DNA of 64,000 nucleotides from Hanleya hanleyi (Eukaryota; Mollusca; Polyplacophora; Lepidopleurida; Hanleyidae), in the NCBI GenBank assembly GCA_036873755.1, contig JAVTVY010045434.1:156554-220553 (forward strand), given 5' to 3'. Positions within the stretch are counted from its first letter, which is position 1. Each line of letters starts with the position of its first letter. Position numbers and translations under genes: made by a program. Positions 8,188-20,700 of the stretch are shown here, one piece after another. The notes beneath the pieces are model-generated. The model saw only the letters and a list, made by a program, of their open reading frames with translations, was not told the origin of the DNA and searched no databases.

Positions 8188-8975
8188 TATTTTGTAGAAA
8201 TCACGACTGAATATTCTTTTCATAATAGCTCTGTATGACAGTTGCTGGGAATATAAGACCTGTTTCACAATGCTTTCAGAGAGTACCGTTTCGCAACGCC
8301 ACCCCCCCCAAACCAAACTCCCTCACCCCAGCTCGCCAGTTGGCTCATTCACCAACATTTGCCTGCCCTTCCTGGCGCTTACCAATCCCTGCCATCTATC
8401 ATAAATTCTGAATTAGACCTTGGTTTTTGTCTCCAAATATCTAACAAGCAGAAGGTTTGCATCCACTTTCAGCCGTCATGAAACCTCTACTGTGTTCCCG
8501 GTATATGTACATGAATTCATGAGAAACTTGCTCGGATTTTCTGACACCATAAACACCTCTTCCAAAATCTCTGGGTTTTGGTTGGGTGGTCTAGGGCTCG
8601 ACGTTAGATCTTTAGATCACCTGTCCTGTGGGCAGATGGGTGTGCAAATTTACTTGTCCAAGGTTTACCTCTACTTGCCCAACTTTGACAGTGAAAATTG
8701 TTTGGCCGCCATTTGCGACTGGCCGCAGAGTGAATAAGTTCGTCCGCAATTGGCCGATAGGCCCCAGCGAGAGCAACGTCGGCCAGCTGTCCAACGGCCG
8801 AGTCGGGAGGAAAACCATGTGCGGGAGCATCATGGCAAATACACTATACTGGAATGGATGCACTCGCGCTAAGAAAACATGAGATTGATGTAATCAAAAC
8901 CCCTCGGCTTTCCCCAAGTGATTGTGACCCATGTGTAGTGTGAATTGGGAAAGAGATAGTTCTATGTGGGATGAT
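8188..8975. other. No gene seen; possible solo hAT end at 8594
   Basis: No coding feature is supported. At 8594 AGGGCTCGACGTTA resembles a hAT-type end, and its relative CAGGGCTCGACATTA is found inverted at about 15275-15289. No partner end or target duplication is visible. Confidence 0.3.
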
Positions 8976-9613
8976 CAAGATATACCGGTAGTTGGTTACA
9001 TTCAGGCATATAGGACAGAAATAGAAAAATTATATATCTGTAAAGGGGCATAACTCTGTAAAATATAGGTTGAGGTGAGCGTCTGACTTAGCACTCTGTA
9101 AAATAAGAACCGAGACGAATAAGCTGTACCGAACATGGATCTGCAGATTTAACTTGTACATTCAGCTACAGATAACAAAATTGGAGATTATTACATCTGT
9201 AAGGGGCATAACTCCATAAGCTGAGGCGAGAAATCCTTTGTTGGCTTGTAGAATACAACAATATAAATAAGTTTCCAAAATATAGTAGCTATACCAAACA
9301 CAGTTCTGCAGATATAGTTGGTTACATTCAGGCATATAGGACAGAAATAGAAATTGATATATCAGTAAAGGGGCATAACTCTGTAAAGTATGGGCCACTT
9401 TCAATAGGCGTCGGACTTAGCACTACTGTAAAATAAGAACCGAGACGAATAAGCTGTACTAAACACGGATCTGCATATATAACTTGTACATTCAACTACA
9501 GATAACAAAATCGAAGATTATTACATCCGAAAGGGGCATAACTCCATAAGCCGAGGCGAGTAATCCTTTGTTGGCTTTTAGAATACAACAATATAAATAA
9601 GTTTCCAAAATAT

Positions 9614-10107
9614 TATGTGAGCGTGTCGTGGCCGAATGGTTAGAGTGTCTGACTCTGACCCGGAGTGCTACAGCTGGCGTGGGTTCGCGCCTCGCCAGCG
9701 ACCGCTTACATATATACTCGCCTATTCACAAGGCGCTGGACTGATTCGGTGTCCAGGGTAATATGGACTGATGGTGGAACTAGTTGCTACGCTAGACCTT
9801 CGCCAGCGGAGGCACTTGGGGAATAAAGTACCTGGGCGTCTTTCAGTGACCGCTATGTAAATTCACTCACAGTAGTACATCGCACACATCTGGTCAGAAA
9901 AAGGGACGGGTCTATATGTACAGTCAGGAGGTGTCAATGCACTGTAAATAAGTTACTTGCACGGCCTGCACAGCACGGGACCTCGACTGCTACTGACCCT
10001 GTCTCGACCACCCTAGTAAGCGGCGGGGTTACTGCAAGCTTCTAAATACCTCTGTAAGAGGGTGCTCCTAGTCTGAAAGGAGGGACGTCCGGAACAACAA
10101 CAACAAC
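9614..10107 (+). mobile_element. tRNA-Ser-like SINE with (AAC)n tail
   Basis: The head (9624-9705) looks like a serine-type tRNA: an A-box-like TGGCCGAATGGTTAG at 9629-9643 and a B-box-like GGTTCGCGCC from 9682, i.e. an internal RNA polymerase III promoter. A ~380-bp body of unknown origin follows, and the element ends in (AAC)5. The neighbouring array unit gives the empty site (AAAATAT/AGTAGCT near 9290): the element is inserted there without any target duplication, which is unusual for LINE-driven insertion. A real tRNA gene is unlikely because no good anticodon or acceptor stem closes. Confidence 0.75.
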
Positions 10108-10188
10108 AGTAGCTATACCAAACACAGTTCTGCAGATATAGTTGGTTATATTCAGGCATATAGGACAGAAATAGAAATTAATATATCT

Positions 10189-13104
10189 CAGGGTTCGTAC
10201 ACCTTAGGATGTCTGAAATTCCATGACTTTTCCATGACTTTCCATGACCAACTTCAGGAAATTCCATGACCTTTTCGGGCACACTTTCCCAGAAATGTGA
10301 AGATTTTTTACACTGAAATTCTTCATTGGTGGTGGATATCCTGCGAAGTCAATGCCATTATTTGTCTGCATGCCCTAATTTTAATATGCAAATGCCATAC
10401 ATAATTGAATCAAAAATGTCCCGCAGTAACAAACAACGGTGATGAAACTCGCAACTTTAAAAATTGGCTACTTTCAAATTATTTGTCACGCTAATTCCAG
10501 AAAAACGCTTGTGTTCGAATTATATGTGACGCTGATTTTCACGGAAGATCCAAAATGGTGGACCGCTTCACCCTGATCATTGTGATCTATTGATAACCGT
10601 GTATTATGTTTGATATCTCTATCATAGTTCATTTAAAAGACTCGGGCCATCCTTAAAAATATGTCCGTTGCGCGTAACCCGCCCTCCCCATCGACAAGCT
10701 ACCAACCCCAAAGTTTTTATCAGCCATCTGTCGCGTAAATGTTTTTCTTTTTCTTCAACTTCAAACAGTCCCTGTGTAGTTGTTGATGTTATTATAATTA
10801 AATTGCGTAGGTCGTGAATTTGTCCGCCAGAATTGCAAGTTTCAAGAATGAAATACAAAGAAAATAGAGTCTACGAAACGAAAGAAAAATCTGCCTTCAC
10901 GTTGTTGTTGTTGAAAAGCGATATGCATGTATAAAACTTTTGTGCCTTACTTCCCTATTTTGAAAGTGAACTCTTCCAATTCAATTCGTCGGGAAGCCTT
11001 GTGGGGTTACAACACCGGGTCAGTGGAAGTTTCCATTACCGCAATAGGGATGATAGCCCCACAGTATTGCGACACGTGCCTGCAGTCAGTCGACCATATT
11101 TCCGGGCTAAATCTGTACCGTGATGCCGACGTTTGGTTCATTATCCATCAAACACGAAGTAAAAAATGAAATGTCCAGCGATGTAAAGGATTGAAAATAC
11201 ATACAAACTAAACGTCTAAATTTCACATGTACAAGCCAAGTCCTGCAATGATGATCGGGTTGTATAGTACATTGACTTGTCTACAACGTCACTCGTGAGG
11301 TGTCAGTCACCCAGCGATGAGATCAGGGTGCATATTTTATGTTCGTCCGCTTCATAAAGTTGATTCCTCGTTGATTATAAACTGGATTAACATGTTGTTG
11401 GAAACGTCTGTCATTTTATTACATGGAAATGTCTCTCTGGATTGGTGAGTGAATAAAACACCAGCATCACTGTCTGTTGACATCTCCCCATAGCACAAAT
11501 GAAATACTCAACTACTCCCTTTTTGCAGTCAAAATGTATGAGATACATCATACAGATCTAAAGAAATCAAATAATGGCTCCCTCGACATAGGAGTTGTGC
11601 ATAAACTAACTATTACGACGAAGCCCTGACAGGGACAAGCAGAGGGAAACATTTATATCTTTGTCCTTCCAAATCATCTGTTTATTAAAGAAAATGAGAC
11701 ATCGAAAATATCATTCAAATTGCTGATAAATTACTTTCTATTGAAAGGTGCCTCAAAATGGTCAGTTGACGGGCATTTTCGCCTCCAACCTCCTGCTAAT
11801 GAGAAGCCTACAGGCTCGATTTCGGCGCAGTTGAAATTTATACCAAGATCACGTCGGACAGATGAAATTCATACACGCAAGCCTTTTCATACATATCAGA
11901 CTTAGTTCAATCCAGGAGAATCTGCGTGGGGTGACGCTACCATGGATTTCCGCGCAGTTAAACTTTATGCCAAATATGCTTACAGCTCGATTTTCGTGCA
12001 GTTGAAATTTATACCAAGTAACGTTCGGACAGATGAAATTCATACACGCAAGCCTTTTGAAATTCATACACATCAGACTTAGTTCAATCCAGGAGAATCT
12101 GCGTGGGGTGAAGCTGCCATGGATTTCCGCGCAGTTAAACTTTATGCCAAATTTGCTTACAGGCTCGATTTCCGCGCAGTTAAAATTTATACTCAATTTA
12201 CGTTCGGACAGATAAAATTCATACACATCAGACTTAGTTCGAGCGAAGCGAATCTCAGTGGCGTGAAACACGATTTCCGCGCATTCAAAATTGATACCTG
12301 CCAATTTATTCTTACGGACAGTTGAAATTCCACACATAAGACTCAGTTGAAGAAAGCATATCAAAAGATTCCAAGTGAAATGATAACGAATAAGGTAGGA
12401 TAAGGTGCTCTAATATTAACGATTCCATTCCAGCGAAGCTAATCTCCGGGCTGTGAAACATAATTTCCGCGCATTTGAATTTCGTTCTCTCTCGTTTCAA
12501 GCGACATATAGTCTACAGATTCGCAATTTGCGGATTTTGTTGTCTGTTTTATTAATATCAATATTCTGCTCGTCAGCAAATAAAGAAAAATCCATCAAAT
12601 AATCCACGCGCAGTTGAAATTAAGCTCCGCGCAGTTTTTAGTACGACCCTATAAACAAATTATTCTTAGTAACATATTCACTTTACTTTCAGCGGCACGA
12701 ACTCCACGACGAAAACGGGAGTGTTCGAATTTATTGTTTCACGGGTATATTGAAAATGCTCTCGTTTTATAAGGATGGAAAAAATCACGACAGGGGGAAA
12801 ATCGTCCGTTTTCGAATTAAATTTGGAAGGTGAATTATTTAAATTACCGTAACTATAGAAGGCATCCTGTCTGACAAAGACTTGACTTCGAGATACTTTG
12901 ATGGCGGTTTTAGCGAAAACTTTGTTCACAGAATGAACTCGGAGCAAAAAGCAGGTTTTGTTGGTATTTCCACCCGTTTTATTTTTCCATGACTTTTCCA
13001 TGACTTTTGCCTCAAAATCTCTATTTTCCAGGTTTTCCAGGCCTGGATTTTTTATTTTCAAATTCCATGACTTTCCAGGTTTTCCAGGACCCGTACGAAC
13101 CCTG
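10189..13104. mobile_element. hAT-like non-autonomous element, 2.9 kb
   Basis: The ends are CAGGGTTCGTAC and its inverse, and the 6-bp target duplication ATATCT is at 10183-10188 and 13105-13110. The empty site (ATATATCTGTAAAGG) is seen in the parent array at 9032. Subterminal copies of CCATGACTTT occur at both ends (10220-10270 and 12987-13075), as expected for transposase-binding repeats. No transposase frame is visible. A minisatellite lies inside at 11822-12640. Confidence 0.8.
11822..12640. repeat. 171-178-bp tandem repeat with a CGCGCAGTT motif
   Basis: GCAGTTGAAATTTATACC-like blocks start at 11827, 11998 and 12176 (spacing 171 and 178 bp). The shorter motif TTTCCGCGCAGTTAAA and variants recurs about nine times (11822, 11948, 11992, 12124, 12170, 12270, 12465, 12606, 12628). 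No coding role is evident; the minus-strand frame at 11849-12364 only echoes the repeat. Confidence 0.7.
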
Positions 13105-13309
13105 ATATCTGTAAAGGGGCAGAACTCTGTAAAATATCGGCCGAGGGAAGCCACTTTCAATAGGCGTCTGACTTAGCACTAGATAAATAAGTGTTGAAAA
13201 TTTGGTGGTTGTATCTCAAGCGGTTTTGCCTAAAATGGGTTAACGGACGGACGGACGGACAGACAGACGGACGGACGTACGGACGGACGGACGTACATGG
13301 CAACGACAA

Positions 13310-13338
13310 TACCCCGAGGCCAAAATGGCCGAGGGGTA
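13310..13338. other. Tail hairpin of element 3
   Basis: Outer stem TACCCC/GGGGTA, two mismatched pairs, inner stem GGCCA/TGGCC, loop AAA, then AAA. It is preceded by (GGAC)n and CAACGACAA. Confidence 0.75.
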
Positions 13339-13442
13339 AAACCGAACAAAATGTACGTAAAAGTCTCGCTTCACCGTATATTTGACAAGTTCTACCATAC
13401 TGTAAAAACTTGATTGTCTCCAGTACCCTTATAGAAATTTAA

Positions 13443-15112
13443 GGTTGCGGGGAGCTCCCGCTAAGCTCCCGGGCTCATATGTTAACTTGTGCGAGCTATC
13501 CGCTACCTTGCGCGAGCTATCCGCTACCTTGCACGAACTAGTGCGAGCTAACCAGCAGATCGCGAGAGCCAGCGGGAGCTACCCGTTAGCTCGCGTGAGA
13601 TACCCGCTACCTCGCGCTCACTATCATAGATTGTTTCTAGTACTCACTGCAAGTTTGCGCTACCTACCATCATCGCAGAGTTTCAAACCTGCTAGCTCGC
13701 AAGAGGTAGCGCAACTTTGCGGGAGCTATCGCAAGTTTGAGATATTTGATAGTCTCTGTATTCTTGAGATTCCACACCATTACTTTTCCTGTCCAGCTAT
13801 AGGCCTTCCTTAAACCAACATCTGGAAAATCTGGGTCAGTCTCGTGACCAGTGTGTAGGAATACATAATAAAATTTCAAAGTTCCCTTCCACACAAGGCC
13901 AAAAAATCTGTTCTCTGCAGTGCTACAGATATTTACTTATGTTTTCACATTCTTGTGAATGATAAACTTTCTTTAGATATGGGATTAGTGCCCTTTTATC
14001 CTTGGTATTTCCTGCCCTGGAAATGGACTACTTTTGAATGGGGAGGGATGGTGTGTGATGCAGTCAGCATTTGAAAAATTGGAGGGAGAAGCTGTTATAC
14101 ATCTCAGTTCAATGGATGTATCTATAAGAGAGAGTCATTTCATGTTGTTTCATTAGTTTCTGGTAAGTACATGCTCTTTAAATGATCAAGCAATCATAGC
14201 TGAGTTTTGCCTGAAGTGAATTAACATAGTGAGAGTAGGAGAGGGTTTAATTATGAATTTTCTAACTTAGACCTGGTGTAGAGTATAAGGCATATAATGC
14301 ATTTAGTAATCCACTGAAACTCACCTCATGTTATTTCTTAAAGATGAATAGCAATTCAATTTGGATTCACTTGATACCAGTACTAGGCTAGCTATTTCTT
14401 AAGCAAACTAAATGGATGGTCATTATTCAGTTAACCCATGGTTAACCTCAATTAGCTAACACTTTTAATTTTATTGGATAGTTAATCTACCTTTTTGCAA
14501 AATTCAGATCTTTTCCCCTAATTTGTTCTGCATGTATTCAAATAGCTGATGTATATAGTACATGTATGCTCACCCTGTCTTTGTTCTGATCTTGACCTAC
14601 ATAATGAATTTGTGAAATTGTAGGCTGAACCAGGGTCACTGATTTTGTGGATCAAGTTTGATAGGTCGCTGGCTTGCGCAACCTACCACTAGCTCGCGCC
14701 ACCCTACAACAGTAATACAACTCTGGATCTTCGTTAACTAGCGCTGGCTACCATGGATAGCCGCAAACTAGCAATGTTTCAAATGGGAGCTTATCGGTAG
14801 CTCCCGGCAAGGTAGCAGCTTGCGGGGAGCTAGCGCAAGGTTGCGGTGAGCTATCGCGAGCTTGCGGGGAGGTATCGCGAGCTCGCGGGGAGCTAGCACA
14901 AGCTCGCACGGAGCAGGAATGGGGACCTGGCGCGAGCTCGCAGGGAGCTACAATCGGGAGCTGGCGCAAGCTTGCGCAAGGTTGCGGGGAGCTATCACTA
15001 CCTTGCGGGAGCCAATCTACCGGCCTTATCGGGAGCTAGCGCAAGCTCCCAATGTTTCAAATGGGATCTTATCGGTAGCTAACAATGTAAGCTACCGCAA
15101 GCTAACTCCGCA
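13443..15112. repeat. Two blocks of a 21-bp quasi-palindromic minisatellite around a unique core
   Basis: The blocks at 13443-13745 and 14665-15112 consist of degenerate ~21-bp units of the type GAGCTATCGCGAGCTTGCGGG. The centre of the unit (CGCGAGCTCGCG or CGCAAGCTTGCG) is self-complementary, so each block can fold back on itself and pair with the other. About 900 bp of unrelated AT-rich sequence (13750-14660) lies between. The GC-rich blocks stand out sharply from their surroundings. The layout recalls foldback elements, but I see no clear ends or target duplication. Open frames inside follow the 7-codon period and are not trusted. Confidence 0.65.
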
Positions 15113-15378
15113 ATCTCTCTGCAATCTCTCTGCAATCTTAATTTTCTGTAAGGGTAGTCGCGACAGATGCACAGCTAGCAAATATATTCAGCAAAAATGA
15201 CCTGTCCAGTCAGGCATGTCAGCTTAGAAACTAGCTGTCCCAGTGCTACATTCACCGGTCTCGGGCAATTGGGCAGTCTTTAATGTCGAGCCCTGTGGTC
15301 CTCCAATGTTCTCCATAAACCAATGAAAATACCTGTTTTCTTATTCAAAATTTGAACTGACCAATCAAGTGATTTACC
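15113..15378. other. No gene seen; short 12-bp repeat and solo hAT-like end
   Basis: A 12-bp unit CTCTGCAATCTC repeats about three times at 15110-15145. A hAT-type end (TAATGTCGAGCCCTG) is at about 15275-15289, with no partner. Confidence 0.35.
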
Positions 15379-16261
15379 GCAGACCCCTAGTCAGGAATTG
15401 AAAGGGGCAGGGTGGAAAGACGAAGGCGCGCAACGCAGAAGTCCGAGCGAGCGCAGTGACCGAAGGGGGAGAGTCCGAGAGAGAGGTATAAATTGAGAAA
15501 TTGACATTAAAATGATGGTCTGAGAAAGCATTTGAAAAGTTCATTTTTGAAGTCCATGCTCTTCCAAATTCTGTCTTAAAATCTTGTTTTCCTTGTTAAA
15601 TCACTACAGGGGATATGATACACTGGTCATGCTGGTGAACATAACTGGAGGTCTGATGATCAGATTTCAGGGTCGGGTAGCGAGTGCATCTCATCCGGCT
15701 GTGTTGAGGTTGTTGTTGTTGTTGTCGTCGCATTTCCATCCAGCCTGAAGAACGACCTTATTGATTTGATGCAACAGCATCGTCGTGTGCCCGTTTTTTT
15801 GGCACGTCTGGCGCTACCTGGCATTATAACAGAACTGTTAAACGGCGATAAAACGACTGTAAAAAAAACTAACTAGTTTGAAGTTCATTCGGACACGATT
15901 GTTCAGACAGGACGTGTTCTCCACGATCTGGTAATCTCGCATAAAAGCACACCGCTGTTTGGTTGGTATGACATTTACGTGAAACTACCCAAAACTGGAG
16001 AGTGAACTGAAACCAGAACACGCGAGATTAATATGCACTCTCTATTGCAGGAGGTGTTAAAGCAACGAACACGATTGCAAGAGAATACGGCATGTCGCGC
16101 TGATGAAATTTTCAAAATAAAGAGAGAAGTCGGGATCATTTTGGTAAGACACATAAATTTGTGGGATAGGGGCAGGGCGCAGAACATTTGTGTCTAGGGC
16201 ACAAGGGCGCTGGTTTTGAGGGCAGGGCGCGGCGCCCCGCCAAATAACGCTAACTAGGGAC
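15379..16261. mobile_element. Possible MULE-type DNA element
   Basis: A 9-bp direct repeat TGATTTACC (15370-15378 and 16262-16270) flanks ~883 bp whose ends carry inverted CCCTAGT (about 15388) and ACTAGGG (about 16253). Nine-base duplications are typical of Mutator-like elements. The inverted ends are short and imperfect, and no transposase is visible. Confidence 0.35.
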
Positions 16262-16491
16262 TGATTTACCTGTAAAACTGTCCCACATGAATGAATGATA
16301 CAGGAGATCAGACTAAAAATGCTCCATTGGACAGGGTAGCAGGCCTGGCCATATAAGGCAAGCGATCATCCGCGATCACGCCCACACACGCCCAAGTCAT
16401 TTCAGGCGACCAATTTATCACTCGTCCAAAAGTTCAAATTTTCGTTTATGATGGTCAATTCGACCGATCGAAAATGTATCATTGGAGCCCG

Positions 16492-16569
16492 CTTCCGCTT
16501 TCAATACCAAGCAGGAAGTGCGATATTGGGCTTCCGCTTTCAATACCAAGCAGGAAGTGCGATATTGGG
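16492..16569 (+). repeat. 39-bp perfect tandem duplication
   Basis: 16492-16530 and 16531-16569 are identical, starting CTTCCGCTTTCAATACC. Each unit contains CTTCC and its inverse GGAAG. Confidence 0.9.
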
Positions 16570-19500
16570 TCATGCACGTAGCTGTCTTCTCGCGATATTC
16601 TATGGGACTTCAGGCATTGCTATGACTACGTGACTTCGAGGTGCCATGTTGGCGTGAGGACAGGCGAAGATGTTTCTGTATCGTCTATTAATTTTAATTT
16701 TATTCGCCAAGGCTGCATGTATTGAACATGTCAAATCTAAGGGAACTGAAGACTTTCTTAAACTGGGGATGTAACCGAAGTTAGAGAACAGTACGTGACA
16801 CAAAACAACAGCATTTGTTCATTTATTTGGTGAAAATTCATTTGCTCTCCCAACTGCCTTTAGGCGAGCTATTTTGAGGTGAGCAATTTGCTCGCCCCAG
16901 AGATCCAGGATTATGTTTCATCACTCCTTCAAATTTTCCTCACAACCAGGCCTGGGTTAGGGCAATCCCGCTCTCTAAAATGGAGGTAATAAATGTTGTT
17001 TTCACTGAATAAATCAGTTCACATGATAAATTCAGTAAAATCCTCTTGAGGGGCACACTGATATATGTATATTCCTATCAGATGGTAGAAAAAAATAAAT
17101 TGTCATCTATCTAATTTGCATAATAATATGCCAAATATCTGTCATGCTGTGGCAAAACAACAATGACTGGTTCTTCAAATGGCAAATTAATTTAAGGACA
17201 TGGAACAATTTAGATTATGTTGATGCACCTGAACTTTTAAAGAATTGGTTAAGGAATCAAAAGTTGTTGAGCAAAAATGACCTTTTTTACCTCCATTTTA
17301 GAGAGTGGGATCACCCTACATATAACCTGCTGCAGTAGGCATTCCAGTTATCACCCAGTTATAAAGGCTCAACCTCAAAATGGGGTAAAAACCAACAGTG
17401 CACATTTGCAAGGTAAAAAGCATCTTCCATATAACCATTTTCCATCAAATAGTCATGGACATACATGTAGATTTGGAAATACAAAACAAAATTTGATGGA
17501 TGAACGACCGGACATACATGCCGAATAAACCATCCCGCACCCAGATGAGCCGATAAGTAAATATGAAGCACCGACCTTGGACGTTGGAAGCGCCAGTCTT
17601 CGAGGACTACAGAATGTCATGTTGGTGATATTAAATACACTGTTCTATAAGGTATAAGTCTGATCTCTGTGATAATCCCATAAGGGAGTCAACGGAGAAC
17701 AATCATAATCAGCTTGGTAAAGGTGATGGTCATCATGGGACATATTTTTCATGAGATTATTCCTCGTTCTGGTATCAGTTGGATGCTGCTCCCAATATTT
17801 GAGTCCTACTATCATACATACACAAATGTCATCCATAAATATTCAATGCACTGGGATAAGCGAACAATGGGATAACCTATTGTGTGAAATTAACCATTCA
17901 AGTGCAGTGGTTAAAACATGGCTCTGAACTGGTGATATCAGAGTCCCTTTCTCTACCATACATAGTACATACAATAAATCATACATAGTATACTTTAACA
18001 TTGGAGAATGTAAAAGTTCAGGAAAAATAGAACCACAGAGCAAAATATGCATTATTCTGATCAGGTTCCTAATGACTTTGGAGAGAGACTTAAAGTTTAA
18101 ACTTTGGATGAATATATTATCTCACATCAGTATGACCTGTAGAGATAAAAAAAAAAGTATTAAATCAGAGAAATCAGACTAAAATGTCTCCGCTTGCTAT
18201 GTCAGACCTCCAGATTTCACAGAACCAATAGATTCCGGAAGCATGGCACTACTCTGACAAGAAAACAATGGAAAAAAAATATGTTCCCCATTATGCAGGA
18301 TCTTAAAACTGAATTGAAGTTGTCTTTGCTAAATAGTTTATGGTGGGTTGCCATAGAAATCAGTACCCGGAACTGAGAAAGAGGTTCTGAGATAACTTTA
18401 AATCCCCAGGCCCGTATGTTCGAATGGTCTAAATGATGGTGACGTGAGGAGCACCTTGTCAAGAATGAGTGCAGAGTAAATACTCCAACTGACAACAGGG
18501 GTATTAACATTACCCAGTGTCGAGAGTTGCACACACACATTATTGTCAAATTGAGTACTTCAGGCATCTCTGTACAATGTAACAAGCTGGAGACAATCTA
18601 ATATTTGCTACATTACCATCAACCTCAGCTAATGTAATTTCCTGGACATTTAACACGAACAACATCACCAGTAATTTCAATTGACAAATACTACATGAAC
18701 ACGCCTTCAATATATTATCTGATAAGAGCACAGCAGATCTTGCCCACTATGTAACAACTTGCTGCAAGACGAACATTGAACCATTCACAGTGGTTTTTAA
18801 TAGCATAGTCCCGCAAATATTGCTGAATGCAACGTTATACCTTAATTCTCTCTCTCTCTCTCTAGCGCCACAAAAAGCTGTGAAATGAAATCACTGTCCA
18901 CGTGACATTATGCTGAGGTGAAGCAACGAACCATTTCTTCACATTGGCGATGTTTATTACTGTATACACTGACTTTCACAGGATGCCTTCTGTTTGCAAA
19001 GTCTCTTCAACTCCAAGATAACCTCTTCAAATGTGTATGAATTTTCAGTGTGACACCTATTTTCCAATTTTGAGGTATCGTCAGTGTTAGCATTCTCCGT
19101 TGTCAAAGTAATGTGTGCAATGACGTCATTTCGCGCCTTTCACAGCTGCAGAGGTTATATCAGGATGTCCATATTGGCATCATTTACGCACAGGTTTTTT
19201 GTCATATTACATGTATTAACCATGTGTGATATGTGTCTAAGGGTCTTGCAGATAGGGACATCCATTTACATGCTTTCCAGTATGACAGTAAAGCGGTTGT
19301 ACTAAATAACACAATGTTCACCTACTATTATTATGGAACATTCTTTTGTATACAGTGTTCACAAATATCTGAAATATTCATCACCAAATGAGGAGTAATA
19401 ATGGAACAGTACACAGGCCATTGTAAGATGATCTCATAGCTGGAAATAATAATGAAGAGGCTCTTCACATGACAAAACAGCCCAGCCAGCCATGTCCCAA

Positions 19501-19970
19501 AAAATGATCAGTGTTTGCACGGCTTGAAGACCCCAGCTTGTAACATGTTTAATGAGTTTCTCAAGATCATTCAGGTGTTCTCCAAACTACTTCTTGGTGG
19601 ATTATACATACTACATGTAGTATTGTATGTATTCCATGTACTTCAAGAATGAAATTGAATTACCATAGTTATCTTGTATCCATAGAAGTTTCGCAATGTG
19701 GTTTCTCGTGTTGAACACTTTCGCTATTTCAGCAATTCTTTCATTTCCTTCCAATGCATATGCTATTTATGAAGAATACGATTCTTAATATTAATAATTC
19801 TGTTGTAAAATAATCCCAAGGTTTTTCTCGCCAGTGTTCCAACCAGTTCTTCTGGTGTTCGATTCGTGTCAAGACACTCCATGATATACAGTGATACAAA
19901 TTTTGATTGGATGTCATGCCTTCCATATTAACATATGCAGACTTCAATTTGCCGTCTAATGAGTTATTAT
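16570..19970. other. No recognisable gene
   Basis: The sequence is AT-rich with only short open frames, none with a recognisable domain. A (CT)8-like run is at 18847-18863. 18590-18730 shares diverged blocks (AATGTAATTTCCTGG, CACAGCAGATCTTG) with 22740-22860, so both are copies of an unknown repeat. The minus-strand frames around 19741-19947 look protein-like by composition, but I recognise nothing in them. Confidence 0.4.
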
Positions 19971-19973
19971 ATC

Positions 19974-20700
19974 GAGTGCTCGTTCACCCCCATGGCTCAT
20001 TCACCCCCATGGGTTCATTCACCCCCATGGGTTAGTTTATAGGGATAGAGAGATCGCGTGCCCTTTCTATACTACTCATCGCGCACTACTCGTCGCGCAT
20101 GCACAGTCGACTGTAGGGTGCAAGCCTGGCCCATGGAATCTCGGGTAACGAGTGCTCGTTCACCCCCATGGCTCATTCACCCCCATGGGTTAGTTTATAG
20201 AGATAGGGAGATCGCGTGCCCTTTCTATACTACTCATCGCACATGCGCAGTCGACCCATTCTAGTGTGCAAGCCTGGCTCATGGAATCTCAGGTAGCGAA
20301 AACCCCAGGTCTCTCGCCCCACCCTATCCCGCGCCACACCTATAGGGATAGGGAGATCGCATGCCCTTTCTATACTATTCATCGCGCACTACTCATCGCG
20401 CATGCGCAGAGGACCAGGGCTCGAAATTGCCACAAGCCCGGCAGCCCGTGGCTGGTGAATTTAGAACTTGTCTGGTTGAATATAGTTCTAAAGCTAGCTA
20501 ACCAGCCCGACTGGCTGGTTATAATTAAAGAACTTTGTATAATGAAATATACCAGCCCGATGGTCTGGTAAAGTTTTATGGTAAATTCATGCCCTGAGGA
20601 CCCATTCTACTGTAGGGTGTAAGCCTGGCCCATGGAATCTCAGGTAGCGAAAACCCCAGGTCTCTCGACCCACCCTACCCTACCCGCTGTGCAGTGAGTA
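19974..20700. repeat. Tandem ~145-176-bp units with CACCCCCATGG motif
   Basis: GAGTGCTCGTTCACCCCC occurs at 19974 and 20150; GAGATCGC occurs at 20049, 20208 and 20353. About three units are present. CATTCACCCCCATGG repeats further within each unit. The third unit is split by a 183-bp MITE. Confidence 0.7.
20414..20596. mobile_element. hAT-like MITE, 183 bp
   Basis: The ends are CAGGGCTCGAAATT and inverse CAGGGCATGAATTT, with the 5-bp target duplication AGGAC at 20409-20413 and 20597-20601. Neighbouring units of the surrounding array supply the uninterrupted site. Internal CCAGCCCG/CTGGCTGG blocks are self-complementary. Confidence 0.8.

Larger units (their letters stand above)
8976..13342. 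mobile_element. ~160-bp dimeric tandem array with hairpin tail (element 3), twice interrupted
   Basis: Half-units alternate: GTTGGTTACATTCAGG at 8991 and 9317 (resuming at 10139), and ACTTGTACATTCAGC-like at about 9150 and 9480. The spacing is 160-166 bp, so the higher-order unit is about 326 bp. A SINE (9614-10107) and a hAT-like element (10189-13104) sit inside the array, and the array resumes in register after each. It ends with (GGAC)n at 13240-13295, then CAACGAC, the hairpin at 13310-13338 and AAA. This is the same tail module as elements 1, 2 and 4. Confidence 0.75.

Noticed and set aside
9624..9705. Functional tRNA-Ser gene
   Set aside because: The boxes are tRNA-like but no proper acceptor stem or anticodon is formed, and the sequence runs into a SINE body with an (AAC)n tail.
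15379..16261. Firm MULE call
   Set aside because: The 9-bp duplication is good but the inverted ends are only ~7-14 bp and imperfect; kept at low confidence.
19741..19947. Possible exon on the minus strand
   Set aside because: Two different frames both look protein-like and neither matches a family I know; no splice support.
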